Positions 50,151 to 59,331 are shown, counted from the stretch's first letter. The stretch is 64,000 bases of DNA from CAZRRV01 sp045660865 (GCA_045660865.1 JAZREP010000008.1:1-64000); one strand, 5' to 3'. Notes: a model not told the origin generated them from the sequence alone. A program made the numbers and translations.

Positions 50151-51002
50151 ATGAACTATTCAGCCTTTCACGAACAGCGCATCAGAGGTACCTTTGATTT
50201 TCCTATAGAATTCCATTATGTTGATGCCCGCCACCCGCAATATGAAATGCCCTTTCATTGGCATACCGAATACGAATTCGTGCTTGTTTTAGAGGGTAAA
50301 TTTCGCATATCTCTTGACGGTAATTACATACAGTTGGAAAAAGGGGATGTAGCCCTTGTTAAAGGCGGCGTAGTGCACGGCGGTTTGCCCGAAGGTTGTA
50401 TCTATGAGTGCTTGGTACTCGACCTTTATCATTTGCTTGATACAAATACACTTTGCCGTAGCCAATTACAAACCTTATTTGATAATGATACCTCTATAAT
50501 AAGTAAATTCCCAAAAGGAACCAGAGTTAACAGCCTTGCAGACAGTATGTTTGAGGCGCTTGAAAGGGAATATATCGGCTATGAATTAAGTGTCAAGGGA
50601 ATTTTGCTTCAAATTATCGGTGAACTAATCAAGGGTAAGCTGTACCAAACCGAAACAAGCATAAAATCTGTTGGTACAAGGCATACCGAACAGTTGAAAA
50701 ATTCCCTACGCTATATCCGTAAAAACTATAGCAGAACGGTAACTCTGGAGGAGTTGGCGGGCGCCGCCAATATGTCGCCCAAATATTTTTGCAGATTTTT
50801 TAAAGAAATGATAGGCAGAACACCTATTGAATACTTGAATTATTATCGGGTTGAGCGTGCATGTGATAAACTACTGAGCTTAGAGCAACCCATAACCGAA
50901 ATTGCATTTGATTGCGGATTTAATGATTTATCCTATTTTATAAAAACCTTTAAACGCTACAAAGAATTATCCCCGAAACAATACCAAAAAGCACACAAAT
51001 AA
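50151..51002 (+). CDS. AraC-family transcriptional regulator
   Basis: 283 residues. N-terminal cupin sensor (PFHWHTEYEFVLVLEGKFR) and C-terminal double helix-turn-helix (TLEELAGAANMSPKYFCRFF, PITEIAFDCGFNDLSYFIKTF). Divergent from fucI, so most likely the fucose-responsive activator. Confidence 0.93.
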   Translation: MNYSAFHEQRIRGTFDFPIEFHYVDARHPQYEMPFHWHTEYEFVLVLEGKFRISLDGNYIQLEKGDVALVKGGVVHGGLPEGCIYECLVLDLYHLLDTNTLCRSQLQTLFDNDTSIISKFPKGTRVNSLADSMFEALEREYIGYELSVKGILLQIIGELIKGKLYQTETSIKSVGTRHTEQLKNSLRYIRKNYSRTVTLEELAGAANMSPKYFCRFFKEMIGRTPIEYLNYYRVERACDKLLSLEQPITEIAFDCGFNDLSYFIKTFKRYKELSPKQYQKAHK

Positions 51003-51030
51003 AGCAGGCAAACGCCTGCTTTATTTTTTA
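51001..51030. terminator. Terminator after the AraC gene
   Basis: AAAGCAGGC / GCCTGCTTT with a 4 nt loop, then ATTTTTT; also usable by the convergent peptidase gene. Confidence 0.85.
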
Positions 51031-51993
51031 GTTATAGTAGAAATACTTGTAAAAGTTAGGGTAGTAGTTTAAATGCTGTTGCAAATTGGTGCGGTTAGGG
51101 GTGCCGGGGTCCAAAATGCTAAAAGCCGAAGCTGTCAAATTACCACTACCGCTATAGCCGGTGATTACAACCCAGTGCTGACCGCCGTTTGACTTTTTAC
51201 TTCCAAACAGTACAGGTTTACCTTGTTTTAGGAGGTTATAAATATTTTTAAGATAACCCGAACTGCTTGTGGTAGGTAAATAATTGCTTGGCCAGTACAC
51301 GCTTCCGCTAGAGGTGTATTTCAACTTTTTAGCCATAGCGTCGGGATAAATAGTGGTACCCGTACGATATGACTCCATCATAGCAATTGCGGTAGTTGTG
51401 CAACCGCTCTCGGCGATTGTTTTATTAGAACTACCTAAGGTTGCGTTTGCCCAGCGGCTGTCACTTTGCTTATAATAAGGCAGTTTTAATGAGACGGCAG
51501 AATATGAGTCAGTACTTAAATATGTATTGCTCACATATCCTGTTTTGGCCCCATTCCAAACTACTTTGCTCCAACCGTTCGAGCTTGATAGAACTAATAC
51601 AACCTCATTAGAGGCAAGTCTACCGATAATGGAATGCCCTGTTCCTGCTCCGCTACGAACATTAAGTGTCCCCGATTGTAAAGTTACTGTAGCAGGGGAG
51701 GAGGAAACGGTTTCAATATAATTAGCAGAAGCATATCCGTATTTTCCCTTAGCGTATTCTACATACCACCAATCACCCGATTTGGAAATCAGCGTAATAT
51801 AGCTGTCTTTTGAGAGAGAGGAAAGAATGCTCGAAGCAGTAGAGCTGCCGCTTCTTATATTAAGACGCCCGCTGCTTGTTACAACTCTACCTGCTACTGA
51901 GGAAACAGTAGCGGCATCGGCCGACTTAGCGGTGCTGAAAAACACTAAAAAGCAAAGCGTTAAAGCGCATATAACAGATGTAATTTTTTTCAT
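51028..51993 (-). CDS. Secreted C39-like cysteine peptidase with two SH3 domains
   Basis: 321 residues. Signal peptide 1-27 (cleavage after ADA), two bacterial SH3b domains (about 33-95 and 100-160; GRLNIRSGSST and GTLNVRSGAGT), then a C39_2 peptidase-like domain. Putative catalytic residues are Cys in ESGCTTTAIAMM, His in GGQHWVVITGY and Asp in SILDPG. SH3b domains usually bind peptidoglycan, so it probably acts on the cell wall or on peptides at the surface. Single-gene unit. Confidence 0.85.
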   Translation of the reverse strand: MKKITSVICALTLCFLVFFSTAKSADAATVSSVAGRVVTSSGRLNIRSGSSTASSILSSLSKDSYITLISKSGDWWYVEYAKGKYGYASANYIETVSSSPATVTLQSGTLNVRSGAGTGHSIIGRLASNEVVLVLSSSNGWSKVVWNGAKTGYVSNTYLSTDSYSAVSLKLPYYKQSDSRWANATLGSSNKTIAESGCTTTAIAMMESYRTGTTIYPDAMAKKLKYTSSGSVYWPSNYLPTTSSSGYLKNIYNLLKQGKPVLFGSKKSNGGQHWVVITGYSGSGNLTASAFSILDPGTPNRTNLQQHLNYYPNFYKYFYYN

Positions 51994-52084
51994 AATTTCA
52001 CCTCAATTCATAGTCAGTATATATACAACATAACACGAAAAAAGGTGCAAGACAATAGGCCAAATAATGCAAGAAAAGGGCAAA

Positions 52085-52114
52085 AAAGGGAAGAAAACCT
52101 AAATTTTCTTCCCC
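52085..52114 (-). terminator. Terminator after trmL
   Basis: Minus strand GGGGAAGAAAA / TTTTCTTCCC with a 6 nt loop, followed by T6. Confidence 0.8.
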
Positions 52115-52120
52115 TTAAAA

Positions 52121-52618
52121 TTATTCCCATTTATAGTTGTGTAATTGACCAAAATTTTGAAGCTCAGGAAAATTCCATTGCCGCAACACCTCATAGGTTG
52201 CGATTGCTACGGTGTTAGATAGGTTTAGACTGCGCAAGCCTGACTGCATAGGCATTCTAACACAGCTTTCACGGTTTTGTAGCAATAACTCTTCGGGCAA
52301 CCCCTTGGTCTCTTTCCCGAAAAAGAGATAACATTCATCGGGGTATTCAACGTCGGAATAAACCTGTAAGGCTTTAGTTGTAAAATAATAGAAATTACCC
52401 TGCACTTTAGAGAAAAAGTCCTCTAATCCGTCATAATAAGTAATATCTAAATAATGCCAGTAATCAAGTCCGGAGCGTTTCAGCTTTTTGTCATCAATGC
52501 TAAAACCCATCGGCCTTATAATATGTAATCTGGCGCCTGTGGCGGCGCAGGTGCGGGCAATATTACCGGTGTTTTGCGGAATTTCCGGCTCTACTAAAAC
52601 AATGTTTAATTTTGGCAT
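52121..52618 (-). CDS. trmL: tRNA (cytidine34/uridine34-2'-O)-methyltransferase TrmL
   Basis: 165 residues. SPOUT methyltransferase for the wobble 2'-O of tRNA(Leu). NIVLVEPEIPQNTGNIARTC at the start, FGKETKGLP in the middle and the knot MQSGLRSLNLSNTVAIATYE are diagnostic. Start at 52618 touches the end of the kinase gene upstream. Confidence 0.95.
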   Translation of the reverse strand: MPKLNIVLVEPEIPQNTGNIARTCAATGARLHIIRPMGFSIDDKKLKRSGLDYWHYLDITYYDGLEDFFSKVQGNFYYFTTKALQVYSDVEYPDECYLFFGKETKGLPEELLLQNRESCVRMPMQSGLRSLNLSNTVAIATYEVLRQWNFPELQNFGQLHNYKWE

Positions 52619-52619
52619 A

Positions 52620-53495
52620 CTACACCCGGCTTTCCAATTTGATTGCTGTTTCGCTTGAAATTGTATGTTTTTCATTTAACCAAGGCAGGGCGGTTTCTAA
52701 GAAAATTCCGTTGCGTTTTGGCTCGTCGCTGTCGGTTGAAAGGTCAATACAGTAGCCTACAAAATCGGCGGCAATTTTAACTGCATCTTGCAAATTGTTA
52801 CCTTTTAACAAAGCGCCTGTAAAGGTTGAAGCAAAACAGTCTCCTGTGCCGTCAAAGCAAATATCACGATAATTTGACGGCAAGAAAATAATGGACTTAC
52901 CGTTATCAGTACAGCAAATGTTACCTCGGCCGCATTCTGCCAGCGGAACACCCGTGATAATTATATCCGCACCAGTCTGCGCTTTTAATTTTTGGCAAAG
53001 TGCGACAACCTCGTCACAAGTGTATTCTTCTTTGTATTTAGAATCGGTAAGTAAAACAGCCTCGGTTATATTTGGTGTAATTATATCAGCTTTAGCTATT
53101 ATCTGCTTCATACCGTCAACCAAATCGGGAGTAATGCCGTTGTAAAAACAGCCGTTGTCACCCAACACAGGGTCGGCAATTTTAAGGACATTAGGATAAT
53201 GCTTGTAAAAATCCAACACTCCGTGAATTTGGCACACATCGCCTAAATACCCGGAATAAATACCCTCTAATTCAACACCCATTTCAAAATAATGCTCAGC
53301 ACAGCGTGATGAAAAATCAGAACAGTCCATCTTGCGGATATTGTCAAATCCGCCCGTATGTGTGGAAAGTAGCATAGTAGGAATAGGGCATACTTGTATG
53401 CCCATAGTTGAGAGTATAGGAATAACCACCGAAAGGGCACAGCGCCCAAAGGTGGAAAGGTCATGTATAGCGGCTACTCGCAACGGTCGTTTCAT
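52620..53495 (-). CDS. Pyridoxal/pyridoxamine kinase
   Basis: 291 residues. Ribokinase-like fold; salvages vitamin B6 to PLP. AAIHDLSTFGRCALSVVIP at the start, ADPVLGDNG in the centre and the anion hole FDGTGDCFAS are typical. Coupled to trmL. Confidence 0.9.
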   Translation of the reverse strand: MKRPLRVAAIHDLSTFGRCALSVVIPILSTMGIQVCPIPTMLLSTHTGGFDNIRKMDCSDFSSRCAEHYFEMGVELEGIYSGYLGDVCQIHGVLDFYKHYPNVLKIADPVLGDNGCFYNGITPDLVDGMKQIIAKADIITPNITEAVLLTDSKYKEEYTCDEVVALCQKLKAQTGADIIITGVPLAECGRGNICCTDNGKSIIFLPSNYRDICFDGTGDCFASTFTGALLKGNNLQDAVKIAADFVGYCIDLSTDSDEPKRNGIFLETALPWLNEKHTISSETAIKLESRV

Positions 53496-53574
53496 ACTAT
53501 CAATCCTTGATTTTTACTGGGTTTAATGGTATTATTATACACGAACATTTGCGTTTTGGCAATAGGAGAACAGA

Positions 53575-54195
53575 ATGAAAGAATATTTATATAAAAACAT
53601 TTGGGATTATTGTGAACAGCAGTATCCGGCACCCAATCGTGCGCTTAAATGGCTTCGAGCACTTTTAGTGTTGTCGGGGTTATATTATCTGCTTATGAGC
53701 TTTGCTTATTTGTTCGCAATGGTGTTGGCGGTTAAGTATGAAAGTGTTGATTTCGTATCGTCCGGTCAGGCAGTTAACCTATTTATCGTTATGCTTATCT
53801 CGATTATAGCAGAGGTTGTAGGGTTTATTTTCACATATCGCAAAGCATCACTTTGCGGTATGTTGATTTCTGGTGCTACGGCACTGGTTTCTCCCTTTGC
53901 TTTGTGGCAGTCCGGGATAAATATAGTCTTTAAAGTGCACCATTTAATTGCTATGTTGCTTTTGTTTGTTGCTCAAACGGTAATTTGGGTGATGTCTTAT
54001 AAACGCAAGAAAATGCTTAAAACAAAGTATGACGCACTAGTTGAAAAGGCGTTAGCACCCCACCGAGTTAAAGGAAAGTTGCTCTCAAACACGGAAATAG
54101 AGGAAATATTAAGCGGTTTTGACCCATCACTACCAAACACAGATAAGCCCTTAAAACGCTCGCAGAAAAATCGGTTGCGCAAAGGTAAAGACTAA
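53575..54195 (+). CDS. Predicted membrane protein, unknown function
   Basis: 206 residues. About four transmembrane helices (residues 25-50, 65-85, 92-110, 120-138) and a basic cytoplasmic tail ending in KNRLRKGKD. The start follows AGGAGA. It is flanked by its own terminator. I recognise no family motif. Confidence 0.75.
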   Translation: MKEYLYKNIWDYCEQQYPAPNRALKWLRALLVLSGLYYLLMSFAYLFAMVLAVKYESVDFVSSGQAVNLFIVMLISIIAEVVGFIFTYRKASLCGMLISGATALVSPFALWQSGINIVFKVHHLIAMLLLFVAQTVIWVMSYKRKKMLKTKYDALVEKALAPHRVKGKLLSNTEIEEILSGFDPSLPNTDKPLKRSQKNRLRKGKD

Positions 54196-54227
54196 AAAAC
54201 CGACCATCATTGATGGTCGGTTTTTTG
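54194..54227. terminator. Bidirectional terminator
   Basis: AAAAAACCGACCATCA / TGATGGTCGGTTTTTT, nearly loopless, between the membrane protein gene and the convergent phosphoglucomutase gene. Confidence 0.93.
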
Positions 54228-54234
54228 TTGTAAT

Positions 54235-55896
54235 TTATTTTTCAAATACCTTTTTGAAAGCGGCAAGCTTGTCATTTGCTGCACTTTCATTTTCGGCAAC
54301 AACGCAGTAATAATATTTACATTTAGGCTCGGTGCCGCTAGGACGTACTGCTACCCAGCTTCCGTCAGCCAAAATATATTTCAAAACATTAGATTTCGGG
54401 AAACCTAAATCCAACATTTCCTTAGACTCGTAATCCTCAACCTTTACAATATCAATGTTTGCGGCTGATTTAGGCGGATTGTTTCTAAGGTCACGAAGCA
54501 GTTGCTGAATTTTCTCAGCACCGTCGGCACCCTTTAATACAACGTTTGTCAAGGAATCTTTATAGAAACCGAATTCGTCGTAAATTTCCAACAATACATC
54601 ATATAAGGTTTTACCCTCTGCCTTGTAGTAGGCGGCGGCTTCACACAGCATAAGGCTGGATTGTACCGCATCCTTATCACGAACAATGTCCGAAATCAAA
54701 TAGCCGTAGCTTTCTTCGTAACCGAAAACAAACTGCTTTTCATTTGTTTGCTCGTATTTGTGGATTTTATCACCGATAAATTTGAAGCCTGTTAAGGTCT
54801 TTTCAACCTCAACGCCGTATTTCTTACAAATGCTGTCACCGATATTTGAGGTAACAATAGTGTTAAACATTATCGGGTTTTTGGGTAAAGTACCCTTGCT
54901 GATACGCTGCTCTAAAATATATTTTAACAAAACTGCACCCGATTGGTTGCCTGTCATCAAAATATAATCATCACCTTGTTTTACAGCTACACCCAAACGG
55001 TCACAGTCGGGGTCGGTAGTAATGGCAATGTCAGCGCCTACCTCTTTAGCTACCTGAACAGGGAGCTCAAAAGCCTCTTTAGTTTCGGGATTGGGGTTTT
55101 TGGTGTTAGAAAACTCTGTGTCAGGCTCACATTGTGCTAATACAGGCACTAAGTCATAACCCAATCGTGTGAGCACGGTGCGTACAGGGATATTACCTGT
55201 GCCGTGTTGAGGAGAATATACAACCTTTAATGAACTGCGGTCTACTGTATCGTCAAGGCTTATTTTCATTACCTCGTTGTAATATTTTTCATCCAAATCG
55301 GGTGAAATGCGGCGGATGAGTTCTCCGGCCTCATCTTCCTTAAGGACTTTGATTTTCAGCTCGTCCTCAATCTCGTCAATTTTCTCAACAACCATGTCAT
55401 TCAAATGGGGAACCAATTGGCAGCCGTTTTCGTCATATATTTTATAGCCGTTGTATTCGGGTGGATTGTGAGAAGCTGTAATCATAACGCCGCCTGCGGC
55501 TTTTAAATTGCGAACTGCAAAGGAAAGTTCGGGAGTCGGGCGCAGAGAATCAAAAAGATAAGCAGTTATTCCGTTGGCTGCAAGCACACCGGCTGTTTCT
55601 TTTGAAAATTCAATACTCTTACGGCGGTTATCGTGTGCGATTACAACACCGCGCGAACAAGCATCTTCACCTAAGGTTTTAATATACATAGCAAAGCCTT
55701 GGGTTGCCTTGCGAATGGTGTATTTGTTCATTCGGTTGGTACCCGCACCGATGACACCGCGTAAACCGCCTGTACCAAATTCCATTGCGGTATAAAACCT
55801 ATCGTAAATCTCGGTGTCGTTTAAGGAACGAAGTTCCTCCACGGTTTCGTTATCGGCGTTTTTACACCAATGCTCATAAAGTGCTTTGTAATCCAT
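54235..55896 (-). CDS. Phosphoglucomutase/phosphomannomutase (alpha-D-phosphohexomutase)
   Basis: 553 residues, the PgcA-like long form of Bacillota. Interconverts glucose 1- and 6-phosphate, feeding wall and capsule precursors. Catalytic serine in TASHNPPEYNGYKIY, metal loop TDPDCDRLG, and phosphate loop RPSGTEPKCKYY. GGAGGT precedes the start. Confidence 0.94.
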   Translation of the reverse strand: MDYKALYEHWCKNADNETVEELRSLNDTEIYDRFYTAMEFGTGGLRGVIGAGTNRMNKYTIRKATQGFAMYIKTLGEDACSRGVVIAHDNRRKSIEFSKETAGVLAANGITAYLFDSLRPTPELSFAVRNLKAAGGVMITASHNPPEYNGYKIYDENGCQLVPHLNDMVVEKIDEIEDELKIKVLKEDEAGELIRRISPDLDEKYYNEVMKISLDDTVDRSSLKVVYSPQHGTGNIPVRTVLTRLGYDLVPVLAQCEPDTEFSNTKNPNPETKEAFELPVQVAKEVGADIAITTDPDCDRLGVAVKQGDDYILMTGNQSGAVLLKYILEQRISKGTLPKNPIMFNTIVTSNIGDSICKKYGVEVEKTLTGFKFIGDKIHKYEQTNEKQFVFGYEESYGYLISDIVRDKDAVQSSLMLCEAAAYYKAEGKTLYDVLLEIYDEFGFYKDSLTNVVLKGADGAEKIQQLLRDLRNNPPKSAANIDIVKVEDYESKEMLDLGFPKSNVLKYILADGSWVAVRPSGTEPKCKYYYCVVAENESAANDKLAAFKKVFEK

Positions 55897-55913
55897 CAGA
55901 CGACCTCCAATTT

Positions 55914-56510
55914 TTATTTAACGTTTTCAAAATATTGTATTAGTTTAATAAGTGCGGCATTCATTTTTTCGCGCTTTTCCGCAATACTGCCGACACCGCT
56001 AATTATACCCGAAATTTCAACCTTAAACAGGTCGGTTCTGCTGCGAATAATATCAATAAGACTGTTGCAGCCTTCGGGGTGACTCTCTTCCAATTTGGCT
56101 ATGTAATCTTTACTGCTCTGTACAGCTTGGGAAACCATATCAGCGCCAATTTCAAGCACACTTTGGAAGGTTTGCATCTCGGTCTTGGGCTCGGTTTCGG
56201 TTTCGGTAATAACCTCAGCAGGCTCTTCGGCAACAGCGACTTCATCCTCCGGCTCAAGGGTAGGAGTTTCTTCGGCAACAGGCTCAACCTCGGTGGCAGT
56301 CTCAATATTTTCAATTTTAGGCTCTTCAGATATAGGCTCAGGCAACACTTCTTTTTCAACAGTGCTTTCGCCTGCTTCAGCCTTGTTACGCAAAATGGCT
56401 ATTTCCTTTTCATACTGCCTGTTCCGTACCAATGCCTCATCCAAAGAAGCTTTTAATGCGGAACATTGCATAATAACAAGTTCAAGCTGTTCTTTTAATT
56501 TTTTATTCAT
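55914..56510 (-). CDS. Coiled-coil protein with acidic linker, unknown function
   Basis: 198 residues. N-terminal coiled coil (about 1-45), a Glu/Pro/Val-rich linker (50-115), and a conserved-looking helical C-terminal domain (QSVLEIGADMVSQAVQ to the end). No signal peptide or membrane helix. AAGGAAG lies upstream. Probably cotranscribed with the downstream phosphoglucomutase (17 nt gap). The layout recalls DivIVA-type or septum-associated proteins, but I cannot name it. Confidence 0.7.
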   Translation of the reverse strand: MNKKLKEQLELVIMQCSALKASLDEALVRNRQYEKEIAILRNKAEAGESTVEKEVLPEPISEEPKIENIETATEVEPVAEETPTLEPEDEVAVAEEPAEVITETETEPKTEMQTFQSVLEIGADMVSQAVQSSKDYIAKLEESHPEGCNSLIDIIRSRTDLFKVEISGIISGVGSIAEKREKMNAALIKLIQYFENVK

Positions 56511-56578
56511 TATATTCTTCCTTATACCTATAATGGTTTTATTTTATTATACTAGAAAACAAAATTTCTTGCAATACC

Positions 56579-57262
56579 TTATTCAAATTTATCCCTTAGC
56601 TTTTCTAAGGCTTTTTTCTCAATTCGTGATACATAAGAACGAGAAATGTCGAGCTTTTTAGCCACCTCACGCTGGGTGTATTCTTTTTTATAACCTATTC
56701 CGTACCTCATACGTACAATAATGCGCTCACGAGTGGTTAAAACATCATTCAAATAGGTGTTGAGCAAATTTAGTTTTATTTGCTTGTCAATATCATCAAC
56801 AATATTTGTGTCATCTGCAATAATATCCATCAGCGTAATGGCGTTGCCCTCTCTGTCAGTATCAATAGGGTCACTAATAAAAACATCTTGCGCGGTTTTC
56901 TTCATATTACGAAAATGCATTAGTATTTCGTTTTCAATACACCTTGAAGCATAGGTGGCTAAACGGACACCTTTGGTGTAATCAAAGGTTTCAACTGCCT
57001 TAATAAGACCTATGGTGCCAATTGAAATCAAATCTTCAGTATCACCTGTGGCATTGTAATATTTTTTTATAATGTGTGCAACCAAACGCAAATTGTGTTC
57101 GATCAGTTTGCTTCTGGCATTCATATCGCCCTGCTCACGAAAGGCAATAAGGTATTCCAGTTCCATTTTAGCCGAAAGCGGTTGGGGAAAGGAACCTGAG
57201 TTAATTACATTAAGCGCAAAAAATAAAATACCGGACAGTATATTTAAAACTTCAATAAACAT
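56579..57262 (-). CDS. sigK: Sporulation sigma factor SigK
   Basis: 227 residues. Late mother-cell sigma factor. N-terminal hydrophobic pro-sequence (1-20), then FPQPLSAKMELEYL, region 2 (EDLISIGTIGLIKAVETFD, LATYASRCIENEILMHF) and region 4 (YTQREVAKKLDISRSYVSRIEKKAL). The gene is intact, not split by a skin-type element. GGAGGT precedes the start. Evidence that the organism forms endospores. Confidence 0.93.
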   Translation of the reverse strand: MFIEVLNILSGILFFALNVINSGSFPQPLSAKMELEYLIAFREQGDMNARSKLIEHNLRLVAHIIKKYYNATGDTEDLISIGTIGLIKAVETFDYTKGVRLATYASRCIENEILMHFRNMKKTAQDVFISDPIDTDREGNAITLMDIIADDTNIVDDIDKQIKLNLLNTYLNDVLTTRERIIVRMRYGIGYKKEYTQREVAKKLDISRSYVSRIEKKALEKLRDKFE

Positions 57263-57286
57263 TTAGCACACCTCCAAAGATATTAG

Positions 57287-57314
57287 AGTATATGCGATGC
57301 AAAGTTTAATATTG
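57287..57314 (-). promoter_or_regulatory. Putative sigma-E-type promoter of sigK
   Basis: Minus strand CAATATT (57308-57314), 13 nt, CATATACT (57287-57294). This resembles the SigE consensus (KMATATT ... CATACAHT), the form expected for mother-cell control of sigK. Spacer is slightly short. Confidence 0.5.
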
Positions 57315-57321
57315 CAAGTCC

Positions 57322-57362
57322 AAAAAAAGAGCAAAAGGCTCATAATACCTTTTGCTCTTTTA
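57322..57362 (-). terminator. Terminator after the AGCS transporter gene
   Basis: Minus strand AAAGAGCAAAAGG / CCTTTTGCTCTTT with a 9-10 nt loop and T7. Confidence 0.88.
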
Positions 57363-57422
57363 ATTATTATATATCGAATTTGGTACTTAATAACGATACT
57401 TAACTTATAAATTTATTATAAG

Positions 57423-59042
57423 TTATTCTTGCTCACTAATCAAAGCGGCTTCCTGCATGGCTTGTATATCCGCATCATAGGAAAGCATAGGTTTAATATC
57501 AGTTTTGTGCTTGATATTGCGGTCAATGTAGTTGTTAGTGATTTTGCATACCAAAATAGAAAGTGAGAGAACACCAATAAGGTTGGGAATCATCATAAGA
57601 CCGTTAAAGGTATCCGAAATATCCCAAGCAAGACTTGAGGTCATAACAGCACCGCTTATAATCATAAGGACAAAGAAAGCCTTGTAGTAAACAGCAGATT
57701 TTGTGCCGAAAAGGTACTCCCAAGCCTTTGTGCCGTAATGTGACCAGCCTAAAACTGTAGTAAAAGCGAATAAGAAAATCGCAACAGCTATAAACATACT
57801 GCCTAAATTGATGTTGCCTACGGCGAACACGCTGTCAAAAGCCTTTGCAACCAAGGTGGCGTCGCCAGAGGTGCCTGCCGCCAATTTGCCTGTGTTCAAA
57901 TCAATAACACCCGAGGTAAGTACAACAAGCGCTGTCATGGTGCAGACTACCATTGTGTCGGCAAACACTTCAAAAATACCCCAGATACCCTGTGTTACGG
58001 GCTCCTTAACATTGGAGTTAGAGTGTACCATAACCGAGGAACCAAGACCTGCTTCATTGGAGAATACACCACGTTTAAAGCCCCAGGTAATAACCTGAGA
58101 GAGTGTAAAGCCTACTGCACCGCCCCAAGCAGCCTTTACTTTAAAAGCGCTTGCGAAGATAGCCTTAAAAGCGGCACCGATAGCATCATAGTTAACGCCG
58201 ATAATTACCAAAGAACCGATTACATACAAAGCAACCATAAAGGGTACGATTCTTTCAGCCACATTAGCAATACGTTTAATACCGCCAAGGATAATAAGTG
58301 CGGCAATTGCCATAATAACTAAGCCGATAATAATGTTGTATAAATCAACGTTTAAAAAGGTTTTATCTGCAAGTGCTTCGATAGGGAATGCAGACTTAAC
58401 ATTGGCAACAATTTTATTAACCTGTCCCATGTTACCGATACCGAAAGAAGCAAGCAAAGCAAAAATTGAGAAGAGTACGGCTAAAACCTTACCAATAGTT
58501 TTAAAGCCTTTTTTACCTCCCAGTCCGTCTTGCAGAAAATACATAGCACCGCCGGACCATTCGCCTGCGGTATTCTTCCTGCGGTAGAATATACCGAGTA
58601 CGTTTTCGGAATAGTTGGTCATCATTCCAAAGAAAGCAGCAACCCACATCCAGAAAATTGAACCGGGACCACCCGAAACAATAGCCGCAGCAACGCCGGC
58701 AATGTTACCAACACCGATGGTAGCGGCAAGAGCGGTACAAAGCGCTTGGAACTGCGAAATGGTACCTTTACCAACATTACGGTCGGTAACCTTTTTGCTG
58801 AAAAGATTACCCATAGTCTTTTTTATCCAATGACCGATATGGGTTACTTGGAAAATCTTGGTCATCAAGGTCATAATGATACCTGTACCAACTAATAAGA
58901 ACAGACCGATTTTAACCCAAACAAATTCATTGATTGCATTGTTGATGTCTGTTACGTGGTCTACAAAATTTTTGCTTTCGCAACCGCAAAGAAGCAGAGG
59001 CAAAACGCAGACCGCCACAATCCACAAAAATCTTTTTTTCAT
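57423..59042 (-). CDS. Sodium:alanine/glycine symporter (AGCS family)
   Basis: 539 residues. Imports glycine or alanine with sodium. Core marks include GKGTISQFQALCTALAATIG, VGNIAGVAAAIVSGGPG and FSNEAGLGSSVMVHS. The N-terminus is unusual: residues 1-21 form a lipoprotein-like signal with the lipobox LCGC at 18-21, then about 20 polar residues before the first core helix. The gene lies under a tandem glycine riboswitch, so glycine is the probable substrate. AGGGGGA lies before the start. Confidence 0.93.
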   Translation of the reverse strand: MKKRFLWIVAVCVLPLLLCGCESKNFVDHVTDINNAINEFVWVKIGLFLLVGTGIIMTLMTKIFQVTHIGHWIKKTMGNLFSKKVTDRNVGKGTISQFQALCTALAATIGVGNIAGVAAAIVSGGPGSIFWMWVAAFFGMMTNYSENVLGIFYRRKNTAGEWSGGAMYFLQDGLGGKKGFKTIGKVLAVLFSIFALLASFGIGNMGQVNKIVANVKSAFPIEALADKTFLNVDLYNIIIGLVIMAIAALIILGGIKRIANVAERIVPFMVALYVIGSLVIIGVNYDAIGAAFKAIFASAFKVKAAWGGAVGFTLSQVITWGFKRGVFSNEAGLGSSVMVHSNSNVKEPVTQGIWGIFEVFADTMVVCTMTALVVLTSGVIDLNTGKLAAGTSGDATLVAKAFDSVFAVGNINLGSMFIAVAIFLFAFTTVLGWSHYGTKAWEYLFGTKSAVYYKAFFVLMIISGAVMTSSLAWDISDTFNGLMMIPNLIGVLSLSILVCKITNNYIDRNIKHKTDIKPMLSYDADIQAMQEAALISEQE

Positions 59043-59052
59043 AATAATCCCC

Positions 59053-59102
59053 CTAAAAATAAAAACAGAGTATTGCCAAATAAAAAAACGACAATACCCT
59101 GT
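59053..59102 (-). terminator. Riboswitch expression-platform terminator
   Basis: Minus strand ACAGGGTATTGTC (59090-59102) pairs with GGCAATACTCTGT (59065-59077), followed by TTTTTATTTTT. It lies between the glycine aptamers and the AGCS start, so ligand binding probably decides termination or read-through. Confidence 0.8.
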
Positions 59103-59109
59103 AAATCAA

Positions 59110-59283
59110 CAGTTTAATCATCTGTCCTTTTGCCTGAGAGTTTTGAGGAAATTCCTCTTGCACCTTCGGCCCTCGCATTAAAGCAAGCTTCTCCAGAGTA
59201 CTATCGGTTATCAGTTCTTTTTACCTGAGAGCGTTATTCCTTCGGTCACCTAAAAGGCTGTTTCCTGACAACTTCATTTAGTC
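59110..59283 (-). ncRNA. Tandem glycine riboswitch
   Basis: Two glycine aptamers on the minus strand. The signature CTCTCAGG occurs twice (59224-59231 in aptamer 1, 59133-59140 in aptamer 2), each followed by the A-rich AAAAGGAC/AAAAAGAAC segment. The GACCGAAGG and GGCCGAAGG P3 loops and the CTCTGGAGA linker stem between the domains are also present. Such riboswitches usually turn on glycine cleavage or, in Bacillota, glycine/alanine transport genes. Here it controls the AGCS gene through the terminator at 59053-59102. Confidence 0.93.
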
Positions 59284-59302
59284 AATATTCAATTACCAAT
59301 AG

Positions 59303-59331
59303 ATTTTATCATAATCAATTCAAAAAAGCAA
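59303..59331 (-). promoter_or_regulatory. Promoter of the glycine riboswitch transcript
   Basis: Minus strand TTGCTT (59326-59331), 17 nt, TAAAAT (59303-59308). Confidence 0.65.

Noticed and set aside
53267..53464. Second-frame reading frame inside the pyridoxal kinase gene
   Set aside because: Shadow of the kinase frame without a ribosome site.
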